Assembly (NCBI GenBank): GCA_021234155.1
Contig: JAJEKV010000104.1
Location: 2,527,985-2,591,984 of the forward strand
Reading direction: 5' to 3'
DNA: 64,000 bases
Source: Isoetes taiwanensis
Taxonomy: Eukaryota; Streptophyta; Lycopodiopsida; Isoetales; Isoetaceae
In this document: positions 35,401 through 46,923 of the stretch, piece by piece
Numbering within the stretch: the stretch's first letter is position 1
Layout of the letters: every line of letters starts with the position of its first letter
Position numbers and translations under genes: made by a program
Notes under the pieces: model-generated
Database searches by the model: none
Told to the model about the DNA's origin: nothing
Seen by the model: the letters and a program-made list of their open reading frames with translations, nothing else

Positions 35401-37559
35401 GAACAGATGCATAGGGCATACATGAAATAATGCACCATTATCAGCAAATGCACATTTTAGCTCTGTATTAGCCTTCTAAAGGATCACCAATAATGAGCTG
35501 ACTGATTCTCTATATGCCATCAGTTGCGAATTGATTGTACCTGCTAGAAAAAAAAGGATGAGATGTTAAGAAGCAAATAATTAGAGAAATGGAAATGCAG
35601 ATGTGGTGCACATATAGATATGCTGGTTTAAGCTCAAGCCAATTGCTGTAACAGGAAAATAATGGTGTGACGACCACAAACTACAACTCAATATTTACAT
35701 GGATCTATTGCATCATGATCTAAAAGAATTGATGAGAAAAGAAGCTGCATACTTCCCATATACTATCCCTGCCATTAGATAGTTCAGAAATTAATTTAGT
35801 ATAAACATTTATGCACATTAAAACATATAGCGAACTTTGTTCCCCCGCCCCTGAAGTCATTCAAGTCATTTTAAACATTGCCTTGCATTTGCATAAGGCT
35901 TAAGCCAATCAAACTTTAACTTATGACTATTATTTGATGAATACAACCACCAGAGCAATGTCAAGAATACATAATAAAGAAGAAATTTAGGGGTAAGAAA
36001 TTTGGGGCAAATCCGGTGGAAAAAGGGATAGGAAGTGACTAAAGGGCTCGAAAAGGAGAACAAAGAGCTCACATATATGACCATTTCAAAAAAACAAAGC
36101 TCCCTCTGTTATATTTTTCAGCATATCTCTGCCAAAAATCGAATATATGGTGGGTAAAAAAATCGCACCATATGGCGCTTGTTTCATATAGTACAAACCT
36201 AATATCTAGATAGATAATGAAAACCCTAGATCTTGGGGATCATCTAGCATACTTTTGCCCCAAACCTAATGTTGATAGGATGAAAAAGGAATCGCCTGGA
36301 AATGTTGAGGATAAAGGAAGAGCGGAACGAATAACCTAAAATGCAAATTGCAAAATCATAAAATTGTACTTAGCTTGCCATGCAATCGCCTCAGCACATC
36401 TGGCGTCATTTGAAACCCGTGAAGCAGAGAAAAAGAAAGGGCTGGGCAGCAAAGCCTAACGCCCCGTGCAGATGAAGAAGAGCACTTAATTACTTACTGG
36501 AGCTACCTGGAGCAAGAAGAACCTTTTCTCACAAATGGCCTAGTGTATAATCTTCTAATTCGTGCTGCAAGGTGCTTGCAAGCCGGAAAACAGTCTGTCG
36601 GATTGATATTCAAAGGCAGATTAGATACTTGCATAACGCTGATATCTGCCTTGTCAAGTCCATTCTCAGAGCATTTTCCTGCACGCGTTCGATCATTGTA
36701 ACTAAATTAGAATTTGCACAACTTATGAAGGTCAAAAATATGGCGGCGCAATCAGATCTCCCATCTGGAGAAGAAAACCGAATGCAAAAATATAAAAAAT
36801 GCCAATCCATATGGCTAACATGCACGCTTCGACAGCTGCAATGCCGAAGGCTTAGAACGGATAAGGAAAGTTTAGAAATCACAGCAAAAATGCATCTCCA
36901 ATTTTTGGAAACTGGGATTTTTTCCCGGCATCTAAATTCCCCAATAAAATCCCAAAATCTTAGTAAATGTGGCTAAAGAAAAATCCAAAAAGTTTTTTTC
37001 TAAACCGGAAAATCCAAACTTAAACAATAGGATAAGCAACATGCTTGCAAAAGACACGTCATGTGGATAAACAGAAACAACAACATATTCAATATAGTGT
37101 GAGAAACACTATAAGGATAAACTCACGATTTTAGTTTGGTATTTGGAAATCAGTGGTCAGGGCTAAGATTTGACTGGTGTATAGTATCGGAAACCGTATA
37201 ATTTGAGGCATTTGAGGAGCTTATTGGCGTTTAGATGTCCCTTGAGAAAGGAGGGGGAATTTCTCTGGCCATTTGTAATGCCTGGAAATGGAATGAGGAG
37301 GATGTCACGTGATGGATTTGGCTTGCGAGACATCGAGCTGCTTCATGCCAAAGAAGACGGAAATGGACAGGGGTTTGGAAGCTCGATTTGCTGCGCTTGA
37401 ATGAATGAATTTGATTTGGTTTTGCTTGCAGCTTGCTCCAAGCCCAGTGGGTGCTGCCGCAGCATGAAATCGTGGAAGTTTTTCACGGTTTTCTAGTCAT
37501 ATGGATAGCGGCATGGAGCGAGCAGGTCGAGCAGGGGCGGTTTGGCTTTGCCTTTGGTT
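32466..37559. other. 5-kb region without an identifiable gene
   Basis: AT-rich. Several frames of 80-130 codons exist (33473-33748 +, 34026-34334 -, 34747-35013 -, 36572-36976 +, 37203-37400 +), but none shows a domain, a conserved motif or splice-compatible neighbours. A 24-base phrase beginning ACCACAGACCTGCAAATGAA is repeated in tandem at 34000 and 34030. Exons of an unrecognised gene cannot be excluded, mainly around 33400-33760 and 34750-35010. Confidence 0.4.
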
Positions 37560-37580
37560 CTGGGTTCAAATCCCAGCGTC

Positions 37581-38860
37581 CAGGGCCAATCCGAAAATTT
37601 TGGAAGTGCTCCTCGCGCACTGTGTGAGTGTTGGGCCACTGATCTATGTCTAGACTTGTCCTAATATAGAAATTAAGGGCACAAACTGCCTTAACTCTGC
37701 GAAATAAGTAGGATTCGGCCTTCATATCAACTTTGGAGAGTCATCTAGGACCTAAACAGGTGGTGACCACTCACAGAGTGCGCCCAGGGCCAATCCAAAA
37801 ATTTTGGAATGGCCTCTCGCGCACTGTGTGAGGGGTCAAAACTTTGAACCTTTATAGCTTGAGCTATACAGCTCCAAATCGCCTGAAATTTGTTGCATTA
37901 GAACCATTAAAGAGTCTAGAATCCATTTATGATCTCAAATTAGGCTAAAAATATTATAATCTGCCTTCCAAACTAGAGTTTGTTTAGAAATAGAAGCAAT
38001 AGCTTTTGTAGTACAAGGCTAGAGCCGCAGAAGAGCAAAGAACACGAAATTTTGAAGACATTGAAGACCCAGACGATGTACTGACAACAAAAGGGAGGAG
38101 AGTGAAAAGGCAGACCCAAGAGAGGAAGCACTGAGGCAAACACCTCTACAAACGAAACGAGTAGTACAGGGTAAATACAAAATTAAGTTTTGAACATGTT
38201 AATGTGCAAAATCATAAGTAATTAGATTGTACTAATGGTATCTGCATTTGGAATTACCAAATTTGGAGCAAAACTTAGTGTTTTTGGTCCCACCCCTCAC
38301 AGAGTGCGCCAGGACCCAATCCGAGATTTTCGGATTAGCCTCTCGCGCACTGTTGAGCGGTCGACCACTGATCTTTGCCAATACTTGGCCAAATATAGAA
38401 AGTAAGGGCACAATCCAACCTAACTCATTGAGATAAGTAGGATTTGACCCTTAGATTATAGAAATTGAGCCATCCTAGACCCAAACAGAGTCCCACTCCT
38501 CACAGAGTGCGCCATGACCCAATCTGAGATTTTCGGATTAGCCTCTCTTGCACTGTGTGTGAGTGGTCGACCCATGATCCTTGCCAAGACTTGTCCAAAT
38601 GAAGAAAGCAAGGGCACAATCCGACCTAACTCGTCGAGATAAGTAGGAATTGACCCTTAGTTTGCATGTTTTGAGTCATCCTCGACCCAAATAGGGCCCC
38701 ACCCCTCACAGAGTGCGCCCAAGGCCAATCCGAGATTCTTGGATTAGCCTTTCGCGCACTGTGTGAGTGGTTAGACCAAAATTGACCTAACTTGCCCCAA
38801 CTTTCTCCAAATTAGATGAGATTCGTTGCAATAGGATCCTTAGCATGCACTCTTTAACCT
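37581..38860. repeat. Tandem array with palindromic cores
   Basis: Five cores near 37581-37628, 37770-37830, 38296-38360, 38499-38563 and 38705-38767. A full core is CTCACAGAGTGCGC, then AATCCGAGATTTTCGGATT, then GCGCACTGTGTGAG: the outer arms pair with each other and the inner arms pair around GATTTT, giving a hairpin of about 60 bases. Cores 3, 4 and 5 are spaced 203 and 206 bases apart, with a conserved spacer (AAGGGCACAATCC, GATAAGTAGGA, GTCATCCTAGACCCAAA). Core 1 lacks the left arm and has CTGGGTTCAAATCCCAG in its place. The array sits directly upstream of a TATA box and an acidic open region, like the repeated upstream part of an LTR or promoter. Confidence 0.8.
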
Positions 38861-38910
38861 AGTTTGCCTATGATTTGCATAGCAGCACCTCAGAATCATA
38901 GATATTCCCA

Positions 38911-38952
38911 AATCCTAAATTTTTCTAAAATTAGGATTTTGTCTATAAATAG
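38911..38952 (+). promoter_or_regulatory. Hairpin and TATA box upstream of the acidic frame
   Basis: AATCCTAAATTTTTCTAAAA followed by TTAGGATT is a 12-bp inverted repeat with a 3-4 base loop, directly followed by CTATAAATAGG (TATA at 38944). The first ATG of the acidic gag-like region is 117 bases downstream at 39061. The hairpin resembles the inner arms of the upstream palindromic cores. Confidence 0.6.
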
Positions 38953-39060
38953 GACCACAACCCTCATTTGCACCCTACCCCTTTGCTCCTCACTCCAAGA
39001 CGATTTTCAGCTCCCAGAGGCGCTTCTTTATCTGTTTGACAACCCCTAGAGCTTGAGCCC

Positions 39061-40310
39061 ATGGCCATCACAGCGGATGAGGAGGAGCAAATGCTTCTGT
39101 AGTACGAAGAGGCATAGCAGGAGGAAGATGAAGGACATGGGTCGGACGTGGAAGACATCATCGACGTCGACCCCACTCAAGAAAGGCAACAAGCAGAGGA
39201 GGACCTTCCGAGCTTCGAGGAGGGATTAAGAGCAACAAGGACAGCTCCACCACTTGGGTTAAGCATCACCAGTCTAACCCCAGTCATCATCCAAGGAGAA
39301 GCATACCTGATCCTACACGACATCAAGAACCTTCCAGAGTGCAGGGACAGGGGCTACAGGATAGACGAGCTCCTACATCTCTTACGTCAACAACCGGACC
39401 TTGATGACTTCATCGACCGAGAGACACATGATTTTTCCATTAGCATAAGGGAGGCCCCGACGTACACTGACCATCATCGACGGACATAGAAGCGTACACT
39501 GGCATTAGGCAGATGATGTCACAACAGGAGTTACCCACCGAGGAGGAGTTCATAGCGATCCACGAGCGGATGGGAATCAGAGGGAAAACAACGAGTGCGC
39601 TCCTACCCAGCACCTCGGCAGCAGCACCAGTCGAACATGATAGAGGCAGTATCAACTTAACATCTTCTAAGTCCATGTTCGGTGACTACAGGGAGATGAT
39701 AGCAGTACCAGTGGGCGAATACTCCGGAAGACATAGGGCTGAAATCAGAACCAGAGAGGAGGCGGGGGAGGCAGACACGGAAAAGGACGGAGGAGTCGAC
39801 TTAGCCAACAACCACAGACCACTCAAAGGCAACTCGAAGGAGCGAGGGCATGTGCAATGGAGACAACAACAATTCCAGGCATAGGCGAGGCATCTCACAA
39901 CGAAGCAAAGTCCAGCAACAGGAGTCGCACTCAGAAATTCAATCGGCCGAGAAAAGACACTGTCTACCCGACGATCGCTATCTCAGAGCTTCGAAGACAT
40001 GCAACAATGCCCGACTGCAACAACCAGGTGATCGTACTCAAGCGATCAATGGCACTACACATCCTCAAATGACACACTGCATGTAGGGACGCTGAGCAGT
40101 CACGACACTCCACATGACAGGTAAACACAATAAGGAGGAGCATTTTCAACTCAAGGGTTCACATCGAGGAACGTTCTCCGCGACTTGGGATAACGACCTC
40201 AGATCACACACGAAGGTCAACTATAGTTGCAACACCTCAAGGAACCCCGGAGTCAAGTCGAACGAGGAATATGCGGCAAAATCGAAGAATCAAACGTGAT
40301 TGAAGGAGGG
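39061..40310 (+). pseudogene. Acidic gag-like coding relic
   Basis: From ATG 39061 the frame reads MAITADEEEQMLL, two TAG codons, then an open run with DVEDIIDVDP, LSITSLTPVIIQGEAY and RIDELLHLLRQQPDLDDFID to a stop at 39487. The next frame takes over without a gap (YTGIRQMMSQQELPTEEEF to 39884), and a third continues with a basic stretch (NRSRTQKFNRPRKD) near 39930. Together this is about 350-400 codons of an acidic protein with a basic tail. Codon-like composition and GC content clearly exceed the surroundings. I do not recognise the family; position (TATA box upstream, Ty3/gypsy pol end downstream) suggests gag of a non-autonomous retrotransposon, but no CCHC knuckle is seen. It could also be a captured host gene. 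Confidence 0.5.
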
Positions 40311-42439
40311 AAAATCCTAAAGGAGTATAAACATTTAAGCATATGCTCTTCTATAGATTAGAAAAGTGGATGAATTAAAATCCCGGTATAATTATATATA
40401 TGTCTATCATAAGTATCAGGTGCTCACACATAGTACAAAATTAGGATCATGTTTTAGGGTTAGTGTTTGCATCCAAACTCCATCGCTTTGACTGCCAAAG
40501 GATGAAGTAAAGAACCATAGGTATAGCCAAGATCAAGTGTTCGAATGGAAGAGCAAGTAGAGAGAGAGACGCCAGAGCCCAAGCCAAGCTTCGACTCCAA
40601 ACACTTCGAGAAGCGGCCTCAAGTAGAAGACCGCTCGTCTAGCACAATGTGAAGATGAGAGATAACGCCAGTCATGTCAAGATCCGTAGCGCTACACCAT
40701 CTAGGTTTTGCACGACGACATCTTCGGAATGCAACTCTACCTCCTATAGGAGCAGAAACACTTGACGGCCTTATGACACGAGTGTCCTCAACAACAAGAA
40801 GGAGGAACAACCAGACATCTTCAGAAACTACGGCCACGACCTCAAGCCGATAGACGTCGAGGAAGGGGGATCTCTAGAATATAAAATGCAATAATACATG
40901 AAAGGTATATCTAAAAATAAGAAGTGCATTAATCACATAGTCTTTTGAGATAAAAGGAATTGTCATGATGATAAAACCTTGCAATTTAGAATTGTTCTAA
41001 ATAATTCAATAACTCATCGCTTAGGGATAGATATGTTAAACATGATGGCTGCATCCATCATAGATGATTAAATATGTTAGCTAAGGCTAGTAAATTAATG
41101 TGTTAGATAAGAAGCATATAACCTCTTAAGGTAAATAGAATAGCTAAGATGTTATACAACATCAATTAAGGGGATAGGATACATTGAGGTGTAGGACCAT
41201 TTTCTTATGAAGAGAATGGGGGCTCAATCTTAGGACCGAACCAACCTATATCTTAGGGGTTAAATCGCCATCAAATTAGTCGACCCTTAGAATAGAGTTC
41301 CTTTCGCAAGTAGTCAAAGCACATGGAGCGTAAGATGGATGGATGCTTAATGTCTATATGTCCTTCAGTATACAAGACTGGCGCGATAGCCAATTGCACC
41401 AAAGTGGGGGAGCGAATTAATGGAAGCAATACAACGGCCAAGTCATCTCCAAATTAGTCTCCAAATTAGTTCAATGGGGAGATGTATTCTAGCCTTAGCA
41501 GTGTGCGACAACTAAGGTGGGGAGAGGCTTTGCATCTAAGTGTAGATAGAATGCATCATGGGAAAAGCATAATTTTCTTACGCCATGATCTATTGCCTGC
41601 ATTCACACCTAGGAATGAGCTAGTAGCCTAGCTCTTAATTATATTATTCAGGGTTGTGAACCCCTTATAACCACATAAACTATATAATCTTAAGTATACT
41701 ATTATGCAGGGCATTGATAGCACTCCGTGAGGGCATGTATCATAAGCTTTAATGTCTTGTTGGTAAATGATATGTTCATAATAACTGCATAGATAGTTTT
41801 GTCTTGTGTAGATATCTTAGTATCGAGACAAAGTAAGATAATAATTACATAAAATCTTAGTTAAACCTTCGTAAGGATGTAATTCCTTCCAAAGGCATTT
41901 AAGTAACTTTCATAGGGTCTTGACAAATATAATAAGAATTTGTCCATCTTTTCATAAGTATAGCAACTATAAAGTATATACATGTAAGGTTGATACATAA
42001 CCAACCAAGTAGCGAGCGAGAGTCACACGCTCAACACTTGGATCCGATGATATAAACCCTAGCCATATGATAAATAATTAAAATACTTTTCAAAATAAGT
42101 ATTGCCTCGATAATTGTATGATGACATATCTTAAAGGTCGTAAAGTTATCATATAACAGTTAGTTAAATATAATACTATTGGAAGCAATATATCCAATAC
42201 TACTATAATGTTAATATAAAAATATTACCGTAAGGTAACTAATATAATTGCATGCATTAAGGGAAGTCCAGCAGGATCATGCAGGGGTCCAAGACTGTAA
42301 TGTTTATTTAAGACGTTAACGGATGCTAGCCGACATGCAACAGTTGGTGGAGGAAGTATGAAGATATCTTCTAGCAGTTCTGCATCGGCAGTTAGGCTGA
42401 AGCTCTGCATCGGTTACAACATCAGCGATTAGGGGACAA
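40311..42439. other. Non-coding gap between gag-like and pol-like parts
   Basis: AT-rich, no protease, reverse transcriptase or RNase H motif on either strand. A codon-like patch at 40480-40860 (+ frame with DIFRNYGHDLKPIDVEEGG) may be further protein of the same element. GCTGAAGCTCTGCATCG is repeated at 42397 and 42443. If 39.0-45.3 kb is one element, most of pol has been lost here. Confidence 0.5.
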
Positions 42440-42883
42440 TTGCTGAAGCTCTGCATCGACAATTGCAAGAAGCTTGCTCCAAGGTGCGCTGGACTATTCA
42501 GGATAACCAAAAGAGTAGGTAACCAATCCTATAAGTTGGACCTCCCATCACACTTGAAGATCCATAGTGTTTTCCAAGTAAGTCTCCTAAAGAAACACAC
42601 TCCTAATCCAGAGGAAGTATTGGAGACACCAAAGTTACTGGAAATGACAGACGATCACCTTGAGATTGTTCCAGAGGTTCTTCTTGTCAGATCCTATAAG
42701 AAGACAAGAAGATCTCAATCCTCCAATACCTAGTGGAAGGGACACTTACCAGTGGAAGACGCTACGTGGGCACTACAAATAGATCTTGAGAAGAAGTACC
42801 CACAACTCATGGAGCAATGCAAAGGTCGGCTCGTCACCGAAGTAGTCGACACCGACCCGATAGGTGAGTGGAAGGTAGATTAA
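42440..42883 (+). pseudogene. Ty3/gypsy integrase C-terminus with chromodomain-type tail
   Basis: A nearly open frame to TAA 42881-42883. KKLAPRCAGLFRITKRVG then SYKLDLPSHLKIHSVFQVSL is the conserved end of plant Ty3/gypsy integrases (GPFxVxxRxGxxAYxLxLP then IHxVFHVSxLK, where the usual histidine is glutamine). LEIVPEVLLVRSYKK, one stop (TAG at 42731), and WKGHLPVEDATWALQIDLEK form the chromodomain-like tail typical of chromoviruses. Such tails direct integration toward particular chromatin. The polypurine tract and LTR follow 0.9 kb downstream in the same orientation. One stop and the absence of upstream pol make it non-functional. Confidence 0.85.
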
Positions 42884-43417
42884 AAAGTCTACTTCCGTCC
42901 CATGGAAGTAGACGACCTTGAGAGATAAGAGATCATTCAGGCATGCATTGATAGGAAAGCACCTCTAGTCAATGCCTACCACGGGAAGGACGCCATCCTT
43001 CACGCCCAAAAACGGGGAGGACGCCACCCTTCACGCCAAGGCAACTAAAGGTGTAGGCATGAGTGATCATCCTAGGCATAATAGGGCGCTGTCTCCACGG
43101 CCACGATGGAAGAAGCATCCTCTTCCTACGCCGGGAGATTAGTCTTGCATCCATGTAAATTGTAATTAATGGGTGGTTCCTTAACAACTAACTTTAAAAT
43201 AATTAAATGTATACTGGCGTAGTGTTGGACCTGCAGGCCAATAAAAGAGTCTAGCGGCAGGAAGGTCACACTGCGAAGACTTGCAACACATAATTTTGTC
43301 ACGATGTGTTGTAAGGAAACGATGTGGAACCTTAAGTAGGAAATTTTGGAACTATGTTAATAATAATAATGGTGTAAGACATAAAATTTTGTGAATAATA
43401 GACGATAAAGCAAGAGG

Positions 43418-43570
43418 AATAGAATAGAATAGAATATGATTTTATCGTCCACGGAGACCAACTGGCCTATGGGACCCAAGTACAAAGAGAGAGCAGCAGG
43501 CGTATTACTACCAGGATTAAAAAACCCCCGCCTCGAAGGGTTTTCGGGGGAAAAACCTTAGTAGCAATAA
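43418..43570 (-). repeat. Hairpin retroposon with (ATTCT)n tail, copy 1
   Basis: On the minus strand it runs from a hairpin (TATTGCTACTAAGGTTTTTC pairing with CCTGGTAGTAATA) through GGCCAGTTGGTCTCCGTGGA to a tail of TATTCTATTCTATTC. The same order is seen at 60053-60196. It lies within the untranslated 3' part of the Ty3/gypsy element, so it is probably nested. Confidence 0.65.
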
Positions 43571-43773
43571 GGACGCTGACATACTGCACAGTTATATACA
43601 TAATCACAAGTACCTCTTATCATAGTATAATAGTAAATAAGGATGTGTTATGATAAATTAAAATATTACCTTGAAGTAATTATGTGTAAAGTTATATGTA
43701 TCAAGTGTAATTGCAGGATAGGCAGGGTTCCAAGGTGGGGAGACGCGTGATGCTGAGGACAGCATCAATTCAA

Positions 43774-43784
43774 GGTGGGGAGAT
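43774..43784 (+). promoter_or_regulatory. Polypurine tract of the Ty3/gypsy element
   Basis: GGTGGGGAGAT directly abuts the LTR start TGTGACGT. The similar CAAGGTGGGGAGACG occurs 43 bases earlier. The polypurine tract primes plus-strand DNA synthesis and fixes the element orientation as +. Confidence 0.75.
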
Positions 43785-45343
43785 TGTGACGTTCTAGTAT
43801 AATATATGCCCCAAATACGTATATTATACTGCCACGTCACACGTACATGTCATCATGACAAGTACTAGTGAGACGTAGAGGGTTGCACCTAGGGGGCAAG
43901 GATTGCACCTAGGGGGCAACCTTGTATGTTGTGCATGTTTGATAAACATATGCAACTATAAACTCCATGCCAAATGGCAAAACCCCATTTGGCCAATGTT
44001 AACCTAACCCTAAGGGTTTCTATATAAGGGCTTCCCCCTTAAACCCTAAACCCTTCTTCCTTTTCGCAATTAGGGTTTCCAAGAGCCATTCTGGCCAAGC
44101 CAAAACCCTAGTTCGCACTGCCAGCTCTGATAAGCCGTCTTTGCACAACAGTTCTTCCAGCAGCAACAGTCTTCAGCAGGATCAGAGGCATGGACGCATT
44201 CCGAGGATCTGGAGCAAGTCAGGCGCCAGGTAAATAGTCATTCAGTTGTGCAAAGCCGCCTTTTGGCTTGGCAAGGAGCTGGTTTAGCATGTTAGTTCAG
44301 CCTTAGAAACCTTATAGATCCCGAGATCATAAGCTCTAACAAAAGAACCTAACTTTGGATGTGTAGGTAGATAGATTAGATGTTATTTTTCAATTCAGTT
44401 CTTTGATGATGATGGTGTTCATTCTATGCTCTCCCGTGTATTGGGAATGGGGGTAGAGACCCTAAAAGCCTTTGTAGCAGATGTTCCTAGATAGCCTCAT
44501 TAATACCCAATTAATGCGGCCCGTGCACAGGAGCCTGCCTGGTTGTGGGTGGCGGGGCTAGACCGGTCGACAAGGAGGACTTGTCCCATCACAGATTGAT
44601 CCCTCTGGTGTGTAAAGCCTACCGGGGATCTTAGTGGGCTAGGCTTAATGGTTTGCCACTGCGTGTGGGCAAGGCATGAGCTCGACACCTCATGGGTGAT
44701 GCGTCACCTTCAATGGGGTTCAAGTCGAATACGGGCAGTGGCCCACTAGCCGCCTGTGATGGGCATGCATGCCCCTGGAGGGGAGGTGACTCTCCTCCTG
44801 CCTCATCGGGACTGGGGAGATGCAACCCAGCAGTAGCCCCTTTGGCTATGCACTCGGAAGGCTATGGTCAGGTCCCAATACTTTTCAACCTACTCTACAT
44901 AGTGTGTACGGGAGGGGTGGATGGAGTGGACTACCCAACAGCCATGTTCTTATGCCAGCCTAATCCATTTACCATGAATTCGGTCTGCATTGACTTCTGG
45001 AGACCCACGCCGTCAGTCGATCCCCCATGAGTCTGAGCCTTGGGTAGGATTCCCTTTGTTACTGTTATTATGTTGATGTTGTTGTTCGTGATATGTTATG
45101 ATGTATTCATCCTTCGGAGTGACTCTATTGATGTATTGTTGACATGTGCTCATGTTTATTCGCGCTTCCGCAGCTAGGTCGACCCGAAGGAAGATGGGGC
45201 AAATGACACATCCACTCTTCCCTTGCTGGCTCAGTCCTTGGGATTGGTGTCAGGTGGATGGCCCCTGCCAGTATGGCTGTCAGAGGGAATACTCCGCCTT
45301 CCGATATGATGTGTGCATCGTAGAGGGAGTAGGGGACGTCACA
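43785..45343 (+). repeat. 3' LTR of a Ty3/gypsy element, 1559 bp
   Basis: Begins TGTGACGT and ends ACGTCACA, an 8-bp perfect inverted repeat of the TG..CA type, right after the polypurine tract. Contains TATATAAGG (44021) with AGGGTTTC before it, and a direct repeat TTGCACCTAGGGGGCAA (about 43883 and 43905). No matching 5' LTR is present upstream in the window, so it was lost, lies beyond 1, or differs too much to see. Frames within it (44692-45030, 45146-45376) have no domain. The next bases, AGCAT, would be the 5-bp target duplication if the other end were known. Confidence 0.8.
44021..44029 (+). promoter_or_regulatory. LTR TATA box
   Basis: TATATAAGG about 236 bases into the LTR, with CCAATG at 43993 as a possible CAAT element. 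Position is normal for an LTR promoter. Confidence 0.6.
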
Positions 45344-46357
45344 AGCATGCATATTAGGGCATTTGATAAAATCTAAATGTGATGGCCTCGAATGACATCT
45401 TTCCTTCAGTCTCATAATTCGAACAACTGACTTTACACATTATCTGCAAACTTTATCGCCCCAGCATGAAAAATTTCGAGCATCAGATGACGACCTTGAT
45501 AGACAATAACCAAGCACACTAAAAGTAAAACTAACTCGTCTTTGACATGATAATTAGCATAAGAAACCCTAAAAATATTTGTCCATATCTTCATAAAACA
45601 AACCTAAATCATGGCCACACAATTATTTTTCATATATAAAATCAATGGTTAAGAATGGATGCACTCTAGAAATACTATTTCGTACATGCACATAAATACT
45701 TTAACAAAATCATCATAAAACCACATCTAAAAGCATATAAAGATTACAAATGGAACCCCCTATTATTATGCTGGATATAGGCTCCGCGTGAAGGTCTCCC
45801 ACCGATCTACCAATAAGGAGGGAAAAAAAAACCCGCCTGTCAAAGCAAACCCCTAATGACAAGATAAATTGCCTCCTAATAAGATGAATAGAATAGAGTA
45901 GATTAAAAAACCACATCAAGCCCGTCATCCAAGGAGGAAGGGATTTGAGTTTTCTCCAATGCAATGCTACTACACAGTCGTGTGAAATAAAACTGCTAAA
46001 TCTAAGGTATCAAAACAGATAAAACAAGGTGCTACGCACGGAGGGTTGCCCTCCATGGCTGGAGGGTGAAGTGGCTTAAATCATAGTTCGAAGTCATGTT
46101 TTCACAATCAAGTGAAATTGCTACTTCAAAAACAATAAAATATTTGATACCATGACTTTATGGGAATTGGCCTGAAGACGGTGCTCAGCATGGAAGAAGA
46201 ATTGTAGAAGCATAAGGACAAGTCTACTAGAGCAGAGAATGGAAATACATGCTTTGTTAAGAATAATGCCAAGCTGTTTACTGAAACATATACTTTTAGC
46301 ATTTCCCCCTATGTGGTTCACTAGAATTTTCAAATGAATGTGGTTATCAAATCTTAC
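45344..46357. other. Gene-free spacer left of the kinase exons
   Basis: No later PDK1 exon could be recognised here, although the sequence between the LTR and the HRDLK exon is where it should be. A partial (ATTCT)n tail like that of the hairpin retroposon is at 45885-45910 (GAATAGAATAGAG followed by TTAAAAAACC). Confidence 0.5.
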
Positions 46358-46923
46358 TTTCAGATCTCGATGAATCAAGCCCTTCCCATAGATATACTCC
46401 AAAATTTCAACCAGTTCAGCAGCATAGAACTTAGCTTCTTCCAATAAAATCTGACCTTTCTAAAAAAGACAGACCATGTGGATATTCACGCATATGAAAA
46501 TCACATTCATGTTCCTTTCCCTACCTTCCCTATCTAATCAAATAGCTCCCCTCCATGGCAGCACTCTAAGCCCATATCTGATTAGGTTACATTCACGGAC
46601 TGTAATCGCATGTTCATTTTTAACAATTAAAATAGGAAAAAATATGATATACATATTCACACAAAATGATTTTGCTTTCGTGTTTCACTTTCGATGCAGA
46701 AACTGGGTTGTTTTCTTCTTTAAAATATCTTCTGTATAATAAACATTTTGACCCAGCAGTGACCTGAATTTTACATTATGTAAAGCAGATCTTCTAGATA
46801 CTAACCAACTAGCTAGGCATCAAGTCAGTGGATACACAGAGAATGAGCATCCTTAAATGTAAAGCACAACTTCACAATGCCTGAATGGTCAAGATGGTCA
46901 AGTATCATTAGTTCCATTTTGAC
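46358..46923 (-). pseudogene. PDK1-type protein kinase, three exons
   Basis: Three minus-strand exons with GT-AG borders and matching phases: 46836-46923 (VKMELMILDHLDHSGIVKLC, then FTFKDAHSL), 46525-46577 (MGLECCHGGELFD, TAG, IGK) and 46358-46459 (KGQILLEEAKFYAAELVEIL, then EYIYGKGLIHRDLK). Together they cover the alphaC end through the catalytic HRDLK motif of plant 3-phosphoinositide-dependent kinase 1, an AGC kinase that phosphorylates activation loops. The Q of the conserved LFDQI is a TAG stop. The glycine loop and lysine exons upstream and the DFG exon downstream were not found; introns are 65 and 258 bases. Either a gene fragment or a truncated gene; the Ty3/gypsy LTR lies 1 kb past its end. 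PDK1 assignment rests on the EGGELFDQI-like and ARFYxAExVxxLEYIH patterns. Confidence 0.75.

Noticed and set aside
36572-36976. 134-codon + frame
   Set aside because: No domain, no codon pattern and no splice-compatible neighbours; an equally long frame overlaps it on the other strand.
37490-37580. Possible tRNA gene with T-arm CTGGGTTCAAATCCCAG
   Set aside because: No A-box, anticodon arm or pairing acceptor stem at the right distance; only the T-arm is present.
43785-45343. Frames inside the LTR (44692-45030, 45146-45376)
   Set aside because: They overlap LTR regulatory sequence and encode no known motif.
45360-45460. Possible DFG or activation-loop exon of the PDK1-like kinase on the minus strand
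   Set aside because: A few residues fit in mixed frames, but there are stops and no convincing splice sites.
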